From positions 1 to 7,708 of the forward strand of contig JAGWST010000496.1 of assembly GCA_028869325.1 (NCBI GenBank): a stretch of DNA of 7,708 nucleotides, read 5' to 3'. The DNA comes from a bacterium (GTDB lineage: Bacteria > Vulcanimicrobiota > Vulcanimicrobiia > Vulcanimicrobiales > SCRA01). Of this stretch, positions 1 to 5,912 are shown in pieces. The position numbers were made by a program, and so were the translations under genes. A model generated the notes under the pieces. The model did not search any database and was not told where the DNA came from. It saw nothing but the letters and a program-made list of their open reading frames with translations. Numbering within the stretch: position 1 is the stretch's first letter; each line of letters opens with the position of its first letter.

Positions 1-51
1 GCGCAGTCGGCGGCGGTGCAGGCTACGATCTGCAAACTCAACTACCCTTAA
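1..51 (+). CDS. Possible 3' end of an upstream plus-strand gene (partial)
   Basis: Frame 1 is open from the window edge and reads AQSAAVQATICKLNYP followed by TAA at 49-51. About 13 of its 16 sense codons end in G or C, as expected for a coding frame in this GC-rich DNA, and the stop falls just before the hairpin at 55-78. The piece is too short to assign a family. Frame 3 is also open here, so this call rests only on codon bias and the position of the stop. Sequence to the left would settle it. Confidence 0.25.
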   Translation, partial: AQSAAVQATICKLNYP

Positions 52-78
52 AAACAGCCGCGCGAAAATGCGCGGCTG
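50..78 (-). terminator. Rho-independent terminator of the DUF1445 gene
   Basis: A perfect 9-bp stem (CAGCCGCGC at 55-63 with GCGCGGCTG at 70-78) encloses a 6-nt loop. Read on the minus strand it is followed at once by five T residues (A50-A54 on the plus strand), the classic intrinsic terminator layout. It lies about 30 nt past the stop of the minus-strand gene at 108-890. On the plus strand there is no T tract, so any termination of the possible upstream plus gene would be weaker. Confidence 0.85.
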
Positions 79-107
79 CTCTGAGGCTTCCCTATATGAC
101 TCCTCCG

Positions 108-890
108 CTAGGCGTGTGCGTGCGTCAGCGCGGAGTCGCCGTGGTGCAGCGCGGTGATGAACATCGAGCCCGGCTCGTGGGTGATGACGAAGGGCAGCCG
201 GCTCTCGACGGTTACCAGCTGCGGCGTGACGCCGCAACCCCAGAAGACCGGAACCTCGCCTGGCTCGATCGGCAGCGGGTCGCCTTCGTCCGGCTTGGCG
301 ACGTCGGCGATGCCGATCTTCGCGGGGTCGCCCCAGTGCACCGGCTCGCCGTGCCCCTCAACGTAGCCGCGCGTCACGTCGCGCACGCCCTCCACGTCCT
401 GCGCGCGAAAGACGCGCATGCTCACCACCATGCGCCCGTGCAGGCGCCCCGCGGGAGCCAGCGGGACGTTGGTGCGGTACATCGGCACGGTGGTGCCCAG
501 CTGCTGGTGGCGCAGCGGATAGCCGGCGTCCACGAGCGCGCGCTCGAACGTGAACGAGCAACCGATGAGAAACGAGACCAGATCGTCGCGCCAGAGGTCG
601 CGGATGTCGTGGCGCCGCTCCGCCAGCTCGCCGTTCTTCCACAGCCGGTAGCCGGGGAGGTCGGTGCGCAGATCGCTGCCGGGGGCGCAGCGCGGCTCCG
701 CCGTGCCGGCGGGGAGCTCCTCAACCAGCGGGCAGGGGACGGGGTTGCGCATGCACAGCCCGCGCACGTCGGGGGCATACTCCGCCGGGACGATGACCAG
801 GTTCGCCTGCACGTACTCGGGGCAGAGGCCGCTGGTGGTGCCGGTCATCTCGCCGCTGCGGATACGCCGGATGACCTCGTCTCGCGTCAT
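108..890 (-). CDS. DUF1445 / YcsI (UPF0317) family putative hydro-lyase
   Basis: The 260-aa protein is full length for the YcsI/UPF0317 family (about 255-270 aa). Conserved blocks in order: FLIGCSFTFE (107-116), MYRTNV (137-142), MVVSMRV (154-160), HGEPVHWGDP (180-189), FWGCGVTPQ (216-224) and HEPGSMFIT (238-246). Family members are annotated as putative hydro-lyases; a related domain occurs in mammalian D-glutamate cyclase, and Bacillus ycsI lies with 5-oxoprolinase genes, so a role in glutamate/5-oxoproline-type metabolism is plausible but inferred. No oxoprolinase genes are adjacent here. It stands alone, divergent from the glycosyltransferase at 957, and ends in a strong terminator. ATG at 890 is chosen because the family homology begins there; the same frame stays open to 1487 but overlaps the other gene and is a shadow. 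No signal peptide or membrane segment is seen. Confidence 0.9.
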   Translation of the reverse strand: MTRDEVIRRIRSGEMTGTTSGLCPEYVQANLVIVPAEYAPDVRGLCMRNPVPCPLVEELPAGTAEPRCAPGSDLRTDLPGYRLWKNGELAERRHDIRDLWRDDLVSFLIGCSFTFERALVDAGYPLRHQQLGTTVPMYRTNVPLAPAGRLHGRMVVSMRVFRAQDVEGVRDVTRGYVEGHGEPVHWGDPAKIGIADVAKPDEGDPLPIEPGEVPVFWGCGVTPQLVTVESRLPFVITHEPGSMFITALHHGDSALTHAHA

Positions 891-896
891 GCCAGC

Positions 897-902
897 AGTA
901 TA
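897..902 (-). promoter_or_regulatory. -10 element implying a leaderless DUF1445 mRNA
   Basis: On the minus strand TATACT (5 of 6 matches to TATAAT) ends exactly 6 nt before the ATG at 890. Transcription would therefore start at or next to the A of the start codon. The nearest purine-rich motif (GAGGAG) lies about 19 nt upstream of the ATG, too far for a normal ribosome-binding site. No good -35 is visible. Confidence 0.5.
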
Positions 903-956
903 CCAGGCTCTCCTCGCCCTCCGGAAGGCATCGGGCACCGCGCGCGCTAACTGCGC

Positions 957-1961
957 GTGCGCATGCCAACGATCGAGCGCGCGCTGGCGATCTGCGCGGG
1001 CGGAGGTGCCGGAGACGTGCTGCTGGCCACGCCAGTGCTGCGTGCGCTGCGCGCCGGCGGCGCGCGATTCGTCGCGGCGCTGACGGCTCCGCGCCATCGC
1101 GAGGTGTTGCTGGAGAACCCCGAGATCGACGCGCTGCTGCTCGACGAGGCGCCTCTGCGCGAGATGGCGCGCCGCCTGCGCATGGAGCGCTTCGACGCCG
1201 TGATCGTGACCTGGGCCACGCCGCGCTATGCGCTCATGCCGTGGCTGGCAGGCATTCCACGGCGCGTGGGGCAGGCGCGCCGGCCCTACTCGCTGCTCTT
1301 CAACACGCGCGTGACGGTGCGCAGCGAGGTGGGGGACCGGCGGACGCACTGGACGCAGATCCTGCTGGACTACGCGCGCGCCCTGGATTGCCCGGAGGTG
1401 GATCCCACGCCCAGCTTTCGCGTGACGGAGCAGGCGCGCGCGGCGATCGCGCGGCGCGTTGCCCCCGGCGGCTACGTGGTGCTGCACCCCACGCGCGGCC
1501 TGGAGCTCAACGGCCGCCGCTGGCCGGTGGAGACGTTAGCGGCGGTGGCCACCCGCCTACGTGAGCGCTTCTCGCTGCCGGTGATCCTCAGCGGAACCGT
1601 GAGCGACCGCCCGATCGCCGAGGCGATCGCCGCGGCATCGGGTGCCTGCAGCTTGGCCGGCGAGACCAGCTTCAGCGAGTTGGCCGCGCTGCTGGAGGGC
1701 GCGCGCCTCTGCGTGGCCGTGGACTCCGGGCCGATGCACGTTGCGGCATGCTTGGGCACGCCCACCGTCGGCATCTTCGCGCTGCAGAGCGACGAGCCGC
1801 AGCGCTGGGCTCCGTTGGGCCCGCGTACGGCCGTGGTGGGCCCCGTCTACCCGTGTCCGACCGCGCATCGCAAGGAGACGTGCCCCGACTTCGCCTGCCT
1901 GCGCCAGCTGGAGCCGCAGCGCGTGATCGCGGCCGCGGAGGCGTTGCTGACGCGCGTCTAG
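957..1961 (+). CDS. Glycosyltransferase family 9 (heptosyltransferase-like)
   Basis: The 334-aa protein has the two-domain GT-B layout of ADP-heptose:LPS heptosyltransferases and is normal in length. The N-terminal domain starts with a glycine-rich strand-loop (GGGAGDVLLATPVL, 15-28). The C-terminal domain has VVLHPTRG (174-181), the family signature DSGPMHVA (256-263) and RWAP (283-286). A cysteine-containing tail (C300, C309, C314) resembles that of many family members. It should move an activated heptose or similar sugar onto a surface glycan on the cytoplasmic side; donor and acceptor cannot be read from sequence. GTG at 957 and ATG at 963 are both possible starts (334 or 332 aa) and neither has a clear Shine-Dalgarno. 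It stands alone and converges on the LysR gene 16 nt away. A second GT9 begins at 7430. Confidence 0.92.
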   Translation: MRMPTIERALAICAGGGAGDVLLATPVLRALRAGGARFVAALTAPRHREVLLENPEIDALLLDEAPLREMARRLRMERFDAVIVTWATPRYALMPWLAGIPRRVGQARRPYSLLFNTRVTVRSEVGDRRTHWTQILLDYARALDCPEVDPTPSFRVTEQARAAIARRVAPGGYVVLHPTRGLELNGRRWPVETLAAVATRLRERFSLPVILSGTVSDRPIAEAIAAASGACSLAGETSFSELAALLEGARLCVAVDSGPMHVAACLGTPTVGIFALQSDEPQRWAPLGPRTAVVGPVYPCPTAHRKETCPDFACLRQLEPQRVIAAAEALLTRV

Positions 1962-1967
1962 TGACGG

Positions 1968-1992
1968 CTGCGCGCCGCTAGGCGGCGCGCGG
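1968..1992. terminator. GC hairpin between convergent genes
   Basis: A perfect 9-bp stem (GCGCGCCGC at 1970-1978 with GCGGCGCGC at 1982-1990) closes a TAG loop and can extend by a wobble and a C-G pair to 1968/1992. It sits between the stop of the plus-strand glycosyltransferase (1961) and the minus-strand LysR gene, whose stop codon (1978-1980) overlaps the loop. Neither side has a T tract, so it is not a textbook intrinsic terminator. It may pause polymerase or protect 3' ends in both directions. Confidence 0.45.
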
Positions 1993-2874
1993 GCGCATGG
2001 TTTCGCGCGCCAGCTCCAGCAGATAGGCCAGCGGCGGCGAGAGCCACTTGTCCTTGTGGCGCGCCATGACGGTGAAGAAGCGCAGCGAGGCGAGCGAGAG
2101 CGGCAACGCCGCCAGCGTTCCCTTGGCGATCTCCGCTTGCACGGCGATCTTGGGCAGGATGGCGATGCCCGCGCCGGCGGCCACGCATTGTTTGATCGCC
2201 TCGTTGCTGCCGAACTCGATGGTGCTCGAGGGCCGCACGCCGCTCTGCGCGAGCAGCTCCTCGAACCGCGCGCGGTAGGTGCAGCCCTTCTCGACGGCCA
2301 GGATGGGCTCGCCCTCCAAATCGCGCGGCGTGATGCGGGCGCGGCGCGCCAGAGGGTGGCTCGGCTCGGCGATGAGCACCAGCGGCTCGCGGCGCAGCGC
2401 CTCCACGGCGAGGTCGCCGGCGAGCCGGTGCTCCTCCATCAGAAACGCCACGTCGATCTCGCCCGCGCTCACGGAGCGCCGCAGCTCGGGGCAGAGGCCG
2501 GGCTGGAAGACGAGTTGGACGTGCGGAAAGCGTCTGCGGAAGGCCGTGAGGACGCGCGGGAGATGATAGGTGCAGAGCGACTCCGGCGCCCCGATGCGCA
2601 GGGTATCGACGGCCTCGCCGTTACGACCCACCGCGCTGCGCGCCTCGCCGGCCAAGCGCAGGAGCTGCTCCGCATACGCCACCAGGCGTCCACCGGCGTC
2701 GGTGAGCACGATGCGGCGCCCCAGACGCTCGAAGAGCGGCGTCTCCAGCTCCTCTTCCAACGCCTGGATCTGCGCCGTGACGCTCGACTGCGCATAGTTC
2801 AGCTCCTCCGCCGCGCGCGTGACGTTCAACGTTTTGGCGACGGTGCGAAAGGCGGCGAGTTGGCGCAGCTCCAT
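1978..2874 (-). CDS. LysR-family transcriptional regulator
   Basis: The 298-aa protein is typical in length for LysR-type regulators. The winged helix-turn-helix fills residues 1-60 (MELRQLAAFRTVAKTLNVTR, then the AAEELNYAQSSVTAQIQALE recognition region), followed by a linker helix and a periplasmic-binding-protein-like effector domain at about 91-290 (LRIGAPES, SNEAIKQCVAAGAGIAILP). ATG at 2874 is preferred over the in-frame ATG at 2937: it begins exactly at the canonical MELRQL and has GGAGGG 9 nt upstream. It is transcribed divergently from the YjeH-like exporter, the usual layout for a LysR protein controlling its neighbour. The dyad at 2909-2932 is a candidate operator. The inducer is unknown, perhaps an amino acid given the target. 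Confidence 0.93.
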   Translation of the reverse strand: MELRQLAAFRTVAKTLNVTRAAEELNYAQSSVTAQIQALEEELETPLFERLGRRIVLTDAGGRLVAYAEQLLRLAGEARSAVGRNGEAVDTLRIGAPESLCTYHLPRVLTAFRRRFPHVQLVFQPGLCPELRRSVSAGEIDVAFLMEEHRLAGDLAVEALRREPLVLIAEPSHPLARRARITPRDLEGEPILAVEKGCTYRARFEELLAQSGVRPSSTIEFGSNEAIKQCVAAGAGIAILPKIAVQAEIAKGTLAALPLSLASLRFFTVMARHKDKWLSPPLAYLLELARETMRPRAA

Positions 2875-2908
2875 GGGTGCTTGCCCTCCGGAGGATGATC
2901 GTTGCGGG

Positions 2909-2932
2909 CGATGGTTCGTATCGGAACAATCG
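2909..2932. promoter_or_regulatory. Candidate LysR operator dyad
   Basis: Arms CGATGGTTC (2909-2917) and GAACAATCG (2924-2932) pair at 8 of 9 positions around a 6-bp spacer. A T-N11-A match, the minimal LysR box, lies within it (T2916 to A2928). It is in the divergent spacer, 35 bp from the LysR start and about 68 bp before the exporter ATG, suited to control of both genes. Binding by this particular LysR protein is inferred from position. Confidence 0.5.
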
Positions 2933-2956
2933 TGCAAGGCGTTGAGAGAACGATGC

Positions 2957-2962
2957 TACCAT
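2957..2962 (+). promoter_or_regulatory. Weak candidate -10 for the exporter gene
   Basis: TACCAT fits TANNNT and lies 25 bp downstream of the LysR dyad and 38 nt before the ATG at 3001. The hexamer 17 bp upstream is a poor -35, as expected for a promoter that needs an activator such as LysR. This is only a candidate; no other element of comparable quality is seen in the spacer. Confidence 0.25.
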
Positions 2963-3000
2963 GGCGGCGTAGCCTTCGTCCACAGGAGCCACTCGCCCGC

Positions 3001-4278
3001 ATGTCGTCACACTCGGCGCTCGGCCGCCTCCACGCCGTCGCGCTCTACCTTGGAGCCGTGCTCGGCTCGGGCGTGCTCATCGTTCCCGCCCTCGCGGCCG
3101 ACCTCGCCGGCCCTGCCTCGCTCGTGGCGTGGGTCGGGATGGCGATGGTGGCGTTGCCGATGGCGCTGACGATGTCCACGCTCGCCGCCCGTTTCCCCGG
3201 AGGCGGAGGCGTCTCGACGTTTGTCGAGCGGGCCTTTGGCCAGAGCGCCGGGGCGCTCGTGGGTTGGCTCTTCTTTCTGGCCATCCCGTTCGGCGCACCG
3301 ATCTCAACTTACGTCGCCGCCACCTACGCGGCGGCCGCCTTCGCCCTGCCGGCGTTCGCGGTGGGCCCACTCTCCTTGGCGATGTTGCTCGGCGTGTTGA
3401 CCGTCGTCTATCGCGGCATGCGTACGGCGGCGTGGCTGCAAGTGGGCGTGGTGGGTGCCATCGCAACCCTGCTGGTCGTGGCCGTGGGAGGCGGCGTCTG
3501 GCACGTGCGCGCGGAGCATTTCGCACCGTTCGCGCCGCACGGCATCGCGGGGGTGGGGCGCGCCGCGGCGATCATCTTCTGGTCGTTCATCGGCTGGGAG
3601 GCGGTGACGCACCTCTCCGGCGAGTTCCGCGACCCGCGCCGAGATCTCGTCCCCGCCGTCACGATCGCCGCCGCCATCGTCACCGTGCTCTACGTGGGCA
3701 CGGGCTTCGTCACCGTCGGCACCGGCAGCTACGGCGGCGGGCGCAGCGCCGCATCATTGGTGCTGGTGATGCGGGGCTCCCTGGGCGTGGCGGCGGGATG
3801 GGCAACGGGAGTGCTGGCGATCTCGTGCGTCTGCGCGATGCTGGTGACCTACCTGAGCGGTGCGGCTTCGCTGGCGCGCTCGCTAGCGGAGCGCGGCATG
3901 GCGCCGGCCTTCATGGGCATCGGCAATGGCGCTGGGGCGCCCGCTGGCGGGCTGCTCGCAATCGGCGCTCCCAGCATGGGTGTCTTGGTGGCGCTGCTCT
4001 CCGGCACCATCTCGCTGCAAGTGCTGATCCTGCTGCCCTCAGCGAGTTTCATCGCCACCTATCTGCTGGGAACGGCGGCGGGCGTGAAGCTCGCGCGCAC
4101 GGGTGGAGAGGCGGGCTTGGCGTGGATCGCCTTTACCACCAGCGCCATCATCTATCCGTTCTTAGGCTGGGGTGCCCTCTATCCGTTGGCCGCCGCAGTA
4201 CCCGCGTGGCTGTGGGCGCGGCGCCATCGCGGCGCAGCGGCGGGTACCGTGGTCGAGAGCCACTCCACCAGTACCTGA
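3001..4278 (+). CDS. yjeH: YjeH-like APC-family amino-acid exporter
   Basis: The 425-aa polytopic inner-membrane protein closely matches the length and motifs of E. coli YjeH (418 aa, exporter of methionine and branched-chain amino acids). Shared features are the TM1 break GSGVLIVPALAADLAG (22-37), FPGGGGVSTFVERAFG (65-80) followed by GWLFFLAIPFGAP (88-100), and the central block FWSFIGWEAVTHLSGEFRD (193-211). Hydrophobic stretches spread over the whole length fit about twelve membrane helices. By family it would export neutral hydrophobic amino acids by proton antiport; the exact substrate is inferred. ATG at 3001 is chosen because homology begins there and AGGAG lies 12 nt upstream, a rather long spacing; in-frame ATGs at 2902 and 2953 would add 33 or 17 non-conserved residues. 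Divergent from the LysR gene, which probably controls it. Confidence 0.88.
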   Translation: MSSHSALGRLHAVALYLGAVLGSGVLIVPALAADLAGPASLVAWVGMAMVALPMALTMSTLAARFPGGGGVSTFVERAFGQSAGALVGWLFFLAIPFGAPISTYVAATYAAAAFALPAFAVGPLSLAMLLGVLTVVYRGMRTAAWLQVGVVGAIATLLVVAVGGGVWHVRAEHFAPFAPHGIAGVGRAAAIIFWSFIGWEAVTHLSGEFRDPRRDLVPAVTIAAAIVTVLYVGTGFVTVGTGSYGGGRSAASLVLVMRGSLGVAAGWATGVLAISCVCAMLVTYLSGAASLARSLAERGMAPAFMGIGNGAGAPAGGLLAIGAPSMGVLVALLSGTISLQVLILLPSASFIATYLLGTAAGVKLARTGGEAGLAWIAFTTSAIIYPFLGWGALYPLAAAVPAWLWARRHRGAAAGTVVESHSTST

Positions 4279-4288
4279 GCCACGGCGG

Positions 4289-4304
4289 GGCCGGTGCGGC
4301 CTTT
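4289..4304 (+). terminator. Weak terminator-like hairpin after the exporter
   Basis: Eleven nt after the exporter stop, GGCCG (4289-4293) and CGGCC (4297-4301) form a 5-bp stem with a GTG loop, followed by only three T residues. G-U pairs can lengthen the stem slightly. The stem and T tract are both short, so termination would be modest. The following stretch up to 4377 holds no gene, only one copy of an imperfect repeat at 4310-4330. Confidence 0.3.
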
Positions 4305-4309
4305 CAGAG

Positions 4310-4330
4310 GCATCATCCGCGCAGTTGTTG
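4310..4330. repeat. Imperfect 21-bp direct repeat, left copy
   Basis: GCATCATCCGCGCA, then GT, then TGTTG matches 5232-5252 at 19 of 21 positions (the other copy has AC in the middle). The two copies flank the toxin-antitoxin module. The left copy is in non-coding DNA and the right copy covers the end of the membrane-protein gene. In the same frame the left copy would also read QQLRG-stop on the minus strand, but an in-frame stop lies just upstream, so no gene fragment beyond this is visible. It may be chance. Confidence 0.3.
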
Positions 4331-4377
4331 GGCTCATAGCTCCCGTATCGCCGTTTGCAACGATGGAGACGGTGCGA

Positions 4378-4791
4378 TTAGGCCACGAGGAGTGCGACGC
4401 CCGCGCCCGCGGCAGCGGTGCGCAGTCGTTCATCGAGGGTTGCAAGTGGAAGGCCGAATCGCACGGCCAGCGAGAGATACGACGCATCGTAGACGCTAAG
4501 GCCGTGCTCTCGCGCGAGTGCGAGCTCCACGTCTAGGTGCTCGAGGGTCGCCAGCGGGTCGATCTCGATCTCCAGGCTCGAGAGTGCGTCCAGCAATCGT
4601 TTGGTGGCGCCCGGCACAATTCGCTTTCGACGCTCCGCGCTCAGCAGCGCGTTCGCAACTTCGAAAGGCCAAATAGCGGGAGCGTGACCGTCACCCGATT
4701 CGATCGCATCGAGTACCTCTTCGGCGAGCGCCGAGGCTTCGTCCTCGAGGGACCACGCGACTGCGACGGAGGCGTCAATCACAAAATCCAT
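4378..4791 (-). CDS. vapC: VapC-type PIN-domain toxin
   Basis: The 137-aa protein is a complete PIN domain of normal VapC size. All four acidic metal-binding positions are visible: D6 in FVIDASV, E44 in PFEVANAL, D102 in YDASYL and D120 in LATLDERL. VapC toxins are Mg2+-dependent ribonucleases, usually cutting tRNA or rRNA to stop translation; the target here is unknown. Its ATG overlaps the antitoxin stop by one base (TGATG), indicating translational coupling and antitoxin-first order. No frameshift or lost catalytic residue is seen, so the toxin looks active. It ends convergently with the exporter gene. Confidence 0.92.
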   Translation of the reverse strand: MDFVIDASVAVAWSLEDEASALAEEVLDAIESGDGHAPAIWPFEVANALLSAERRKRIVPGATKRLLDALSSLEIEIDPLATLEHLDVELALAREHGLSVYDASYLSLAVRFGLPLATLDERLRTAAAGAGVALLVA

Positions 4792-5051
4792 CAGGACCGG
4801 CGCCCCTCCTCGATCAGCTCCCGGATCGTCGTCTTATCGTTGTGAGGCAGAGCGACACCCTCCCGCAGCTCGCGCAGGCGACGGATGGCATGCCGTCTTG
4901 CGGCTCGTTCGGTATCTGCGACGGGGCGCAATTCCGCCACCGGCTTGCCGCCGCGCGTGATGAGGAACGAGACGCCCCCGGCCACCTCATCCAGATAGCG
5001 TGACAGATGGGTCTTCGCGTCGTAGACGCCGATCTCGCGCATGCCACCCAT
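4791..5051 (-). CDS. vapB: Phd/YefM-family (VapB-type) antitoxin
   Basis: The 86-aa protein has the Phd/YefM fold at residues 8-45 (VYDAKTHLSRYLDEV, then FLITRGGKPVAELRP), the DNA-binding and dimer part. A charged C-terminal tail ends in IRELIEEGRR (75-84), the segment that typically wraps the PIN toxin's active site. It should neutralise the downstream VapC and repress the operon. The ATG at 5051 has AGGGGG 9 nt upstream; ATG at 5042 (83 aa, MREIGVYDAK) is equally plausible by homology. The symbol follows the toxin partner; the fold is Phd-like, not AbrB-like. The tail closely resembles the relic at 5948-6025. Confidence 0.9.
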   Translation of the reverse strand: MGGMREIGVYDAKTHLSRYLDEVAGGVSFLITRGGKPVAELRPVADTERAARRHAIRRLRELREGVALPHNDKTTIRELIEEGRRS

Positions 5052-5076
5052 GCCCCCGTCCCCCCTTGTGGCGAGC

Positions 5077-5101
5077 CTAGTCTGATCTTCTGATCTAGTC
5101 T
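5077..5101. promoter_or_regulatory. Candidate antitoxin operator (direct repeats)
   Basis: TCTGATCT occurs twice in tandem (5081-5088, 5089-5096), and CTAGTCT occurs at 5077-5083 and 5095-5101, 18 bp apart. The array lies over the expected transcription start, and its right end overlaps the -10 of the toxin-antitoxin promoter. This is where a Phd-type antitoxin, alone or bound to toxin, would block initiation. The binding role is inferred. Confidence 0.5.
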
Positions 5102-5125
5102 ATATGTAGCGGCGGCGGGTGTCAA
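5097..5125 (-). promoter_or_regulatory. Promoter of the toxin-antitoxin operon
   Basis: On the minus strand a perfect TTGACA -35 (5120-5125) is followed after exactly 17 bp by TAGACT (5097-5102), 4 of 6 to consensus. Transcription would begin near 5090 and leave an approximately 39-nt leader that carries the antitoxin ribosome-binding site. An overlapping TATAGA at 15-bp spacing is a less likely alternative. No gene or firm structure is seen between 5126 and 5231; a bulged GC stem at 5176-5198 has no T tract. Confidence 0.7.
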
Positions 5126-5231
5126 TGCGACTCCCCATGTGACGCGCGCGCGGGCGGAGAGGCGAGCTTGGCGTGGCGCGGCCGTTGCGGGCCAGCGCGC
5201 CGGCAGATCGAGCGGGCGCGGGAAGCGGGAT

Positions 5232-5252
5232 GCATCATCCGCGCAACTGTTG
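5232..5252. repeat. Imperfect 21-bp direct repeat, right copy
   Basis: Partner of 4310-4330 (GCATCATCCGCGCA, then AC, then TGTTG). It includes the stop codon (5235-5237) and last codons of the minus-strand membrane protein. The 922-bp interval between copies contains the whole toxin-antitoxin module with its promoter. Confidence 0.3.
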
Positions 5253-5639
5253 TCCGAAGAAGACGACGGCGAGCGCGCAGCCGCTAAGCACGAACGGCAG
5301 GATCATCTGCCAGTCGAAGATGCCCTGCGTGTAGCGATAGAAGAAGATCGTCAGCGCGCTTGCGTAAGCCACCCCGAATCCCCATGCAACAGCCGTATAT
5401 TCGTGCTGCCTCGCGCGCTCGTCGAGGGCAAGCGTTGCGTCGGGGCTGGCTACCCACTTGATCAAGAAGCCAAAGAAGAGCGCGTACGCCGTGCAGAGAG
5501 CGAAGAAGACAGGAAATGGTATCTTCCGCTCCAGCGGCGAGAGGAAGGCGACGAAGACATAGACGAGGGCGACCGCGCTGATCCAGAGTGCGCGCGTGCG
5601 GCGCAAGATGAGACGAACGTGCACGAGGGTTATGCTCAC
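5235..5639 (-). CDS. Four-helix membrane protein paired with XRE regulator
   Basis: This 134-aa protein is predicted to cross the membrane four times (about residues 18-34, 43-63, 83-101 and 110-128), with a polar stretch between helices 2 and 3 containing LDERARQHE (72-80). The DER motif just before a helix, and pairing with a small XRE repressor, recall DUF2178-type membrane proteins that often sit beside such regulators; the family assignment is tentative and the function unknown. It starts with GTG one base after the regulator's TGA, so the two are surely co-transcribed and probably translationally coupled. No signal peptide or catalytic motif is seen. Confidence 0.75.
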   Translation of the reverse strand: MSITLVHVRLILRRTRALWISAVALVYVFVAFLSPLERKIPFPVFFALCTAYALFFGFLIKWVASPDATLALDERARQHEYTAVAWGFGVAYASALTIFFYRYTQGIFDWQMILPFVLSGCALAVVFFGQQLRG

Positions 5640-5640
5640 G

Positions 5641-5877
5641 TCAAGCTCTCCTTTGGGCCAACATGGGATCGTCTTCGGGCAGGCCGAAGAGCTGCTCGAC
5701 CGGTGTCGCGAGCGCCGCGGCTACGCGCAGCGCCAGCACGGTGGAGGGGACGTACCGCCCCGTCTCGATCGAGTTGATGGTCTGCCGCGAGACGCACACG
5801 GCCTGCGCCAGCTCCTCCTGAGTCATTCCCAGGCGAGTCCTGTGTTCTCTCAGCGTAGTGACGAGGCGCTCGGACAC
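5641..5877 (-). CDS. Small XRE-family HTH regulator
   Basis: The 78-aa protein is little more than one Cro/C1-type helix-turn-helix (about residues 5-62). The core is LGMTQEELAQAVCVSRQTIN followed by SIETGRYVPSTVLALRVAAAL and PVEQLFGL. The RQTINSIE...RYVPS pattern is typical of compact chromosomal regulators co-transcribed with a membrane protein. It probably represses its own operon through the dyad at 5905-5926. GTG at 5877 is the start: a promoter -10 lies 6 nt upstream and no Shine-Dalgarno is present, so the message is likely leaderless. The GTG-started membrane-protein gene follows after one base. Confidence 0.9.
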   Translation of the reverse strand: MSERLVTTLREHRTRLGMTQEELAQAVCVSRQTINSIETGRYVPSTVLALRVAAALATPVEQLFGLPEDDPMLAQRRA

Positions 5878-5883
5878 GTGTCA

Positions 5884-5912
5884 AAGGTAAAGCATCATTG
5901 CCATAATGTCAA
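5884..5912 (-). promoter_or_regulatory. Promoter of the XRE-membrane protein operon
   Basis: On the minus strand a perfect TTGACA -35 (5907-5912) is followed after 17 bp by TACCTT (5884-5889; matches T, A and final T). Six bases separate the -10 from the GTG at 5877, so transcription should start at the start codon. This repeats the geometry seen before the DUF1445 gene. The -35 lies inside the operator dyad. Confidence 0.65.

Noticed and set aside
891..1487. 199-codon in-frame upstream extension of the DUF1445 gene on the minus strand
   Set aside because: It is antisense to the well-supported glycosyltransferase at 957-1961, is rich in Arg/Ala/His as GC-rich shadow frames are, and lies outside the family's normal length.
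2056..2898. 280-codon plus-strand open frame opposite the LysR gene
   Set aside because: It is the antisense shadow of a complete LysR-family protein, and its translation shows no recognisable motif.
4310..4330. Fragment of a duplicated membrane-protein gene (QQLRG-stop on the minus strand)
   Set aside because: Similarity ends within 21 bp and an in-frame TGA lies directly upstream, so it is listed only as an imperfect repeat.
3129..4499. 456-codon plus-strand open frame overlapping the exporter
   Set aside because: Arg/Gly/His-rich low-complexity translation with no domain, in another frame of the clearly coding YjeH-like gene; a GC-driven shadow.
5176..5198. Possible terminator hairpin downstream of the membrane-protein gene
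   Set aside because: The stem is 8 bp with a bulged A and no T tract on either strand; such structures are common by chance in GC-rich DNA.
5139..5777. 212-codon plus-strand open frame across the XRE/membrane-protein genes
   Set aside because: Arg/Glu-rich shadow of two minus-strand genes that have clear helix-turn-helix and membrane-helix patterns and a promoter.
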